Part shown: in pieces, positions 60,799 through 64,000 of the stretch | Position numbering within the stretch: position 1 is the stretch's first letter | Layout of the letters: each line of letters begins with the position of its first letter | DNA from: an uncultured Acidobacteriota bacterium | GTDB lineage: Bacteria; Acidobacteriota; UBA6911; CAINFC01 | Reading direction: 5' to 3' | Length of the DNA stretch: 64,000 bases | NCBI GenBank assembly: GCA_903847975.1 | Contig: CAINFC010000036.1 | Coordinates: 20,410-84,409 of the forward strand | Program-made: the position numbers and the translations under genes | The notes under the pieces: model-generated | Database searches by the model: none | What the model was told of the DNA's origin: nothing | Seen by the model: the letters and a program-made list of their open reading frames with translations, nothing else

Positions 60799-63702
60799 AT
60801 GAAGATACGTTGGTGGGCGGTCTGGCTGGCATGGATGACTCTGCCGTGGCGGGGCGCGTACGCCGGGGAAGTCGGAGTGATCTCGAAGTCGTTCGAGCTG
60901 CGCTACGTTACGGATGACCCGCGCGGCTCGGGCCCTACGGATTTCAAGGGAGAAACCCAGGTATTCAACACGGAGGAGCGCATCACTTTTCTCGAACGCT
61001 ACGCCTCTTACGCCAAACGCTACTTTGAGGACCCCGGGCTTGACAAGGACGTGGTAACCATGGCCGAAGCGCGCGAGCGGCTGAAGGCCGTCAAGCCGCA
61101 GCCATCGCCCGAGGTCCGACGTCGGGTTCCCTTGACGGCGTGGCACTGGCTGGGCTACCGCCGGGACGAAAACCGGTTGCACGCCTGCGCCATGGAATCC
61201 TGGAAGGTGGCCGGTGTGGACGTACAGGACGGCTCGCTGCAATTCCTGGCCGGCGATGTCCGCATCGAGAGGCGAATCCCGGAGCAGCCGTGGCGCTTCT
61301 TCCTCACCTGGCGGGCCCGCTGGCCTTCGGATGGCCGTCATGAGCTCGCGGTCGGCGATGCCGCGGCGGTGTCCGTGGCCGGCCGGCGGATCACATACCG
61401 CAGCGGCGGCAGAGCGGTTGAGGGCGGCGATTGCGCCGCCGGTGCCTGGCACGCGTTCAAGCTGGAGATCGACCTGGCGGAGCAGCGCTACAACCTCCTG
61501 GTCGACGGCACAACCGTTGCCGACTTCGTTCCTTTGGCCGCCCCGGCGGTGAAGAAAGTGGATGCCTTTCTCGTGAAGGGCTCGCCCGGCACGAGCTTCG
61601 ATGACGTCTGGGGCGTGGGCTATGTGCCCACCCGGGAGCCGAGGCAGCCGTATGCGATCCGCACTTTTATCGATGAAACCTTTGCGCTCAAGCCGGATCC
61701 GGAGGGCTGGGCGGCTCCCGGCTATGACGATTCCGGCTGGGCGATTGCGAGCACACCCATCATCCATGGCGGCGAACGTCATGCCGGGGAGGATCTGTAC
61801 CTGCGCACCCAGGTCGCCGTCGGGCCCTATGAGCGGGCGGTGCTGCGCATCGAGGGGGTGGAGCCCGAGGCGGACCTGTTTATCAACGGCCGGCATGCCG
61901 GGCACATCCCGGCGCCGGTGCCCACCCGGCTGGATGTCACCCGCTTTCTGCGGCCGCAGGAAAGCAATACGCTGGCTCTGCGGGTCAGCCATTTCAGACA
62001 CACCGAGCCCGACAGCCACCATTCCCCGCTGGATACCCACGTCGGCTGGTATGCGGCGCGTATGTGGCTGGATTTCACCGCTCCCGTCTTTGTGGAGGAA
62101 TTGCTGGTGCATGCCGAAACCGTAGGCGATCCCGCCTGCCTGCAGCCAAGGATAACGCTGCGGCACGAAGGCTCCTCGGAGTTCAGGGGCTTCCTGGCCA
62201 TTCGAGCCGCGCGGTGGTTTCCCGAGGAAGCGGTAGGGCCGTCGGGGGAGGCAGTTGTTCCGGTTGCCATTCCCGCCGGCGGTTCGGTTACGGTCCAGCA
62301 GGTGGTCGCCGTGAAGGCGCCGCTGCTGTGGACGCCCAGGTCTCCGAACCTCTACAAGGTCAGCGCAACGCTGCGGGACGAACGGCAGCAGGCGGTTGAC
62401 GACGAAGTGGTCACCACGGGCATCCGCACCGTCGGCCAGGGGGGCGGGACTTTTCGCATCAACGGTGAGCCGGCGCTTTCGACCGGCGCGCTGCTGCTCG
62501 GCTATCGTATGCCGATCGATCAGCTGGTGGTCACCCGGGCCTGGAGCCCGGACGACTGGATCGTCCGCGAGCTTCTCCAGATCCGGCGCATGGGCGGCAA
62601 TACCGCCCGGACCGGGTTTCTGCGGGCCGAACCCCCGCGGTTTGCCGAAATCGGCGATCAGCTCGGGGTGATGTTCCTCTGGGAAACAGCCGCCGGCCGC
62701 TGGTGGGGGGATCCCATGGCGGTGGACTTCGCCAACTACCCGGCGTACATGAGGCAGGTCTACAACCATCCGAGCATTATTATGTGGGAGGTGGTGAACG
62801 AGCCGTCCGTCAAAGACTACGACCACCTGAACCGGTTCTACACCCGGGCCTACGCCACCCTTTACGCCGTCGACCGGAGCCGGCTCATCTGCCTGAACAC
62901 CAATTTGAAGCACTCCCGGTTTTCCGGCAATGACACGGGAACGGTGGACATGGAGGGGCGCCCCAATCCCTATCCGCACGCCGCCGCCTGGACCGCCAGC
63001 CGGGTGACGCGCTCCCACCACGTTCACCTCACGGGCTACGGAGCCGAGTGGACCGCGCTGCGCGCCTGGCCCGGCGCCGAGTCGAGCTTCCTCGACAGCA
63101 ACGACCGCGCCTACTTCAACACCGAGCATGAGGAGTCCATCGGGCAGCCCAACTGGTCCTTCGACAGGGGGAAGCCGTCGTACAGGCTTTTCTCGTATGA
63201 GTGGCCGTACGATGAGGGCAGCATCGGACGCAAGCTTACAGCGGACGAGTGGCAGACCAGCCAGGCCTGGCAGGCCTTCAGCGCGTATGAGTCCATGCGC
63301 AGACAGCGCATTTTCGACATCGACGGCTTCTCGTGGTGCAGCCTGCACGGCGGGGCCAATTCCGGCACGTACCAGAAGCCGCTATTGGATAATTACGGCC
63401 ATGCGAAGCTCGCCTACTGGGCGGTCCGGATGGCCAACCAGGATGTGCTTGCGGGAAGCGCCGACGTGGACGTGGTGTACGGACCGGGCGACCGGATCGC
63501 ACCGGTGGTGCTCAACCTGGGCGAGGCCCGCGAAGTCACCGTGAGGATCCACGTCAACCATATCGACGGGAAAACAGCCGCCAGCAGGTCTTACGAGCGG
63601 GTTCGTCTCCCGGGCGGCCGGACAGTCACCCCACTGGCTCCCTGGCGCCCCGACTTACCAGCCAATGGACACTATGCCGTGGAGTATATCGTCGAGCGCT
63701 AA
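60799..63702 (+). CDS. Exported glycoside hydrolase family 2 enzyme with extra N-terminal domain
   Basis: This encodes 967 residues; GGAGGGGGCAGGG directly precedes the ATG. A signal peptide (WWAVWLAWMTLPWRGAYA) is followed by ~270 residues of a laminin-G/concanavalin-like domain (FKLEIDLAEQRYNLLVDGTT). The GH2 sugar-binding domain (GWAAPGYDDSGWAIAST, ADLFINGRHAGHI) comes next, then the Ig-like domain (LLWTPRSPNLYKVSATL) and the TIM barrel. The acid/base is E668 in IIMWEVVNEPS and the likely nucleophile E776 in YFNTEHEES. Substrate could be a beta-galactoside, glucuronide or mannoside; the sequence alone does not say. It is transcribed away from the unknown membrane protein pair. Confidence 0.9.
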   Translation: MKIRWWAVWLAWMTLPWRGAYAGEVGVISKSFELRYVTDDPRGSGPTDFKGETQVFNTEERITFLERYASYAKRYFEDPGLDKDVVTMAEARERLKAVKPQPSPEVRRRVPLTAWHWLGYRRDENRLHACAMESWKVAGVDVQDGSLQFLAGDVRIERRIPEQPWRFFLTWRARWPSDGRHELAVGDAAAVSVAGRRITYRSGGRAVEGGDCAAGAWHAFKLEIDLAEQRYNLLVDGTTVADFVPLAAPAVKKVDAFLVKGSPGTSFDDVWGVGYVPTREPRQPYAIRTFIDETFALKPDPEGWAAPGYDDSGWAIASTPIIHGGERHAGEDLYLRTQVAVGPYERAVLRIEGVEPEADLFINGRHAGHIPAPVPTRLDVTRFLRPQESNTLALRVSHFRHTEPDSHHSPLDTHVGWYAARMWLDFTAPVFVEELLVHAETVGDPACLQPRITLRHEGSSEFRGFLAIRAARWFPEEAVGPSGEAVVPVAIPAGGSVTVQQVVAVKAPLLWTPRSPNLYKVSATLRDERQQAVDDEVVTTGIRTVGQGGGTFRINGEPALSTGALLLGYRMPIDQLVVTRAWSPDDWIVRELLQIRRMGGNTARTGFLRAEPPRFAEIGDQLGVMFLWETAAGRWWGDPMAVDFANYPAYMRQVYNHPSIIMWEVVNEPSVKDYDHLNRFYTRAYATLYAVDRSRLICLNTNLKHSRFSGNDTGTVDMEGRPNPYPHAAAWTASRVTRSHHVHLTGYGAEWTALRAWPGAESSFLDSNDRAYFNTEHEESIGQPNWSFDRGKPSYRLFSYEWPYDEGSIGRKLTADEWQTSQAWQAFSAYESMRRQRIFDIDGFSWCSLHGGANSGTYQKPLLDNYGHAKLAYWAVRMANQDVLAGSADVDVVYGPGDRIAPVVLNLGEAREVTVRIHVNHIDGKTAASRSYERVRLPGGRTVTPLAPWRPDLPANGHYAVEYIVER

Positions 63703-63812
63703 CCCCCGCGTTCGTTCGCGCCAAATGAAACGGCGTTGCCCAGCTCGGACAATCTCACAAAAGTCCGGGAGCTTTTGGGAAAGCACTTCGGGGCTTCCGC
63801 GAGAATTCCTTC

Positions 63813-64000
63813 GCGAAGCCATCAGGGAGGACAACCTCGTAAAAAGTCTTCTTTGTTCCGAGTACAAGCTTCAGCTTGCGCAGCACAAGCGGAATTCTGC
63901 TTGCAGCACGCAGCCTGAAGGCTGAACTCAAAACGGCTTTGGTTTGTAAGTTTGTTTTCGGGTGTTTTTAGGACTTTTTGCGAAGCCATCAGGGAGGACA
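63813..64000 (-). repeat. Type-B hairpin bead, copy 2, flanked by a perfect 21-bp direct repeat
   Basis: The body (63836-63980) matches the reverse complement of the bead at 32901-33080. The direct repeat beginning GCGAAGCCATCAGGGAGGAC occurs at 63813-63833 and at 63980-64000, the last base of the window. Its core AGGGAG takes the place of the locus-specific loop of the other repeats (ATTCCT, TTCTGT, ACAGCG). Weaker bead-like sequence (ACAATCTCACAAAAGTCCGG) begins at ~63747, so the array probably continues beyond the window. Confidence 0.75.

Noticed and set aside
60580..63348. A 922-codon open frame on the minus strand opposite the GH2 gene
   Set aside because: It is a shadow of the GH2 gene at high G+C: composition is Gly/Arg/Pro/Val-rich with no domain, while the plus strand encodes a complete GH2 enzyme with catalytic residues.

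Overview
The window is about 60% G+C bacterial chromosome with tightly spaced genes, many clear AGGAGG-type ribosome binding sites and no phage or conjugative genes. No tRNA, rRNA or CRISPR array was recognised. Several features suggest a diderm, probably anaerobic bacterium of the Acidobacteriota type: a TolB-like/TPR regulator, many Sec-exported beta-propeller proteins, Cys-rich SLH repeats, a sigma-54/NtrC two-component system, Tat-exported molybdoenzyme subunits, and GH97, GH2 and sulfatase genes. This assignment is inference. The C-terminal YLPLI-like strings on several secreted proteins also resemble ones I recall from Chloroflexota, although sigma-54 use argues against that phylum.

Layout. 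1-3.1 kb: the C-terminal part of a TolB-like/TPR protein, a tandem array of 296-bp hairpin-rich repeats, and two overlapping small secreted-protein genes. 3.2-12.8 kb: large secreted proteins (FG-GAP/Fn3, a triple-repeat protein, a mutarotase-like protein, a PLL-like propeller) and a decayed 2-hydroxyacyl-CoA dehydratase gene. 13.3-18.7 kb: a sulfatase, two different repeat elements, an ECF sigma/anti-sigma/zinc-ribbon operon and a secreted protein. 19-27.8 kb: carbohydrate-related exported proteins (beta-helix, a very large toroid-like protein, GH97) and a PQQ-type propeller. 28.2-32.5 kb: an SLH/HELFH surface metallopeptidase and two paralogous Cys-rich small proteins. 33.2-43.7 kb: a molybdopterin oxidoreductase pair of tetrathionate-reductase type, back to back with molybdenum-cofactor genes (moaC, MOSC-MogA fusion, MobB-MobA fusion; then moeA, moaA and a TauE/SafE permease on the other strand). 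44-48.2 kb: an NtrC-type response regulator and sensor kinase, with two flanking secreted-protein genes that each carry a good sigma-54 promoter. 48.6-54.5 kb: an esterase, a truncated gene, a DraG-type hydrolase plus CX5R phosphatase operon, a P1 peptidase, a small zinc-ribbon membrane protein and a wrecked MASE1 hybrid kinase. 55-63.7 kb: a TolB-like propeller, a Tat-exported protein coupled to a polytopic membrane protein, and a divergent GH2 enzyme.

How the parts fit. The oxidoreductase pair, the cofactor genes and the TauE permease form one functional block: an exported sulfur-compound (or related) reductase, its cofactor supply and a possible sulfite exit route. The membrane anchor expected for such an enzyme is not here. 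The two-component system and the two sigma-54 promoters look like a small self-contained regulon of exported proteins. The carbohydrate genes point to breakdown of complex, partly sulfated glycans.

The two most unusual signals cut across genes. First, a family of mobile-looking repeats is built from different beads (A or B) bounded by a shared 40-45 nt hairpin, whose 6-nt loop is the same within a locus and differs between loci. Second, several otherwise unrelated secreted proteins share a C-terminal [Y/F]-L-P-hydrophobic-hydrophobic-x-[R/K] ending.
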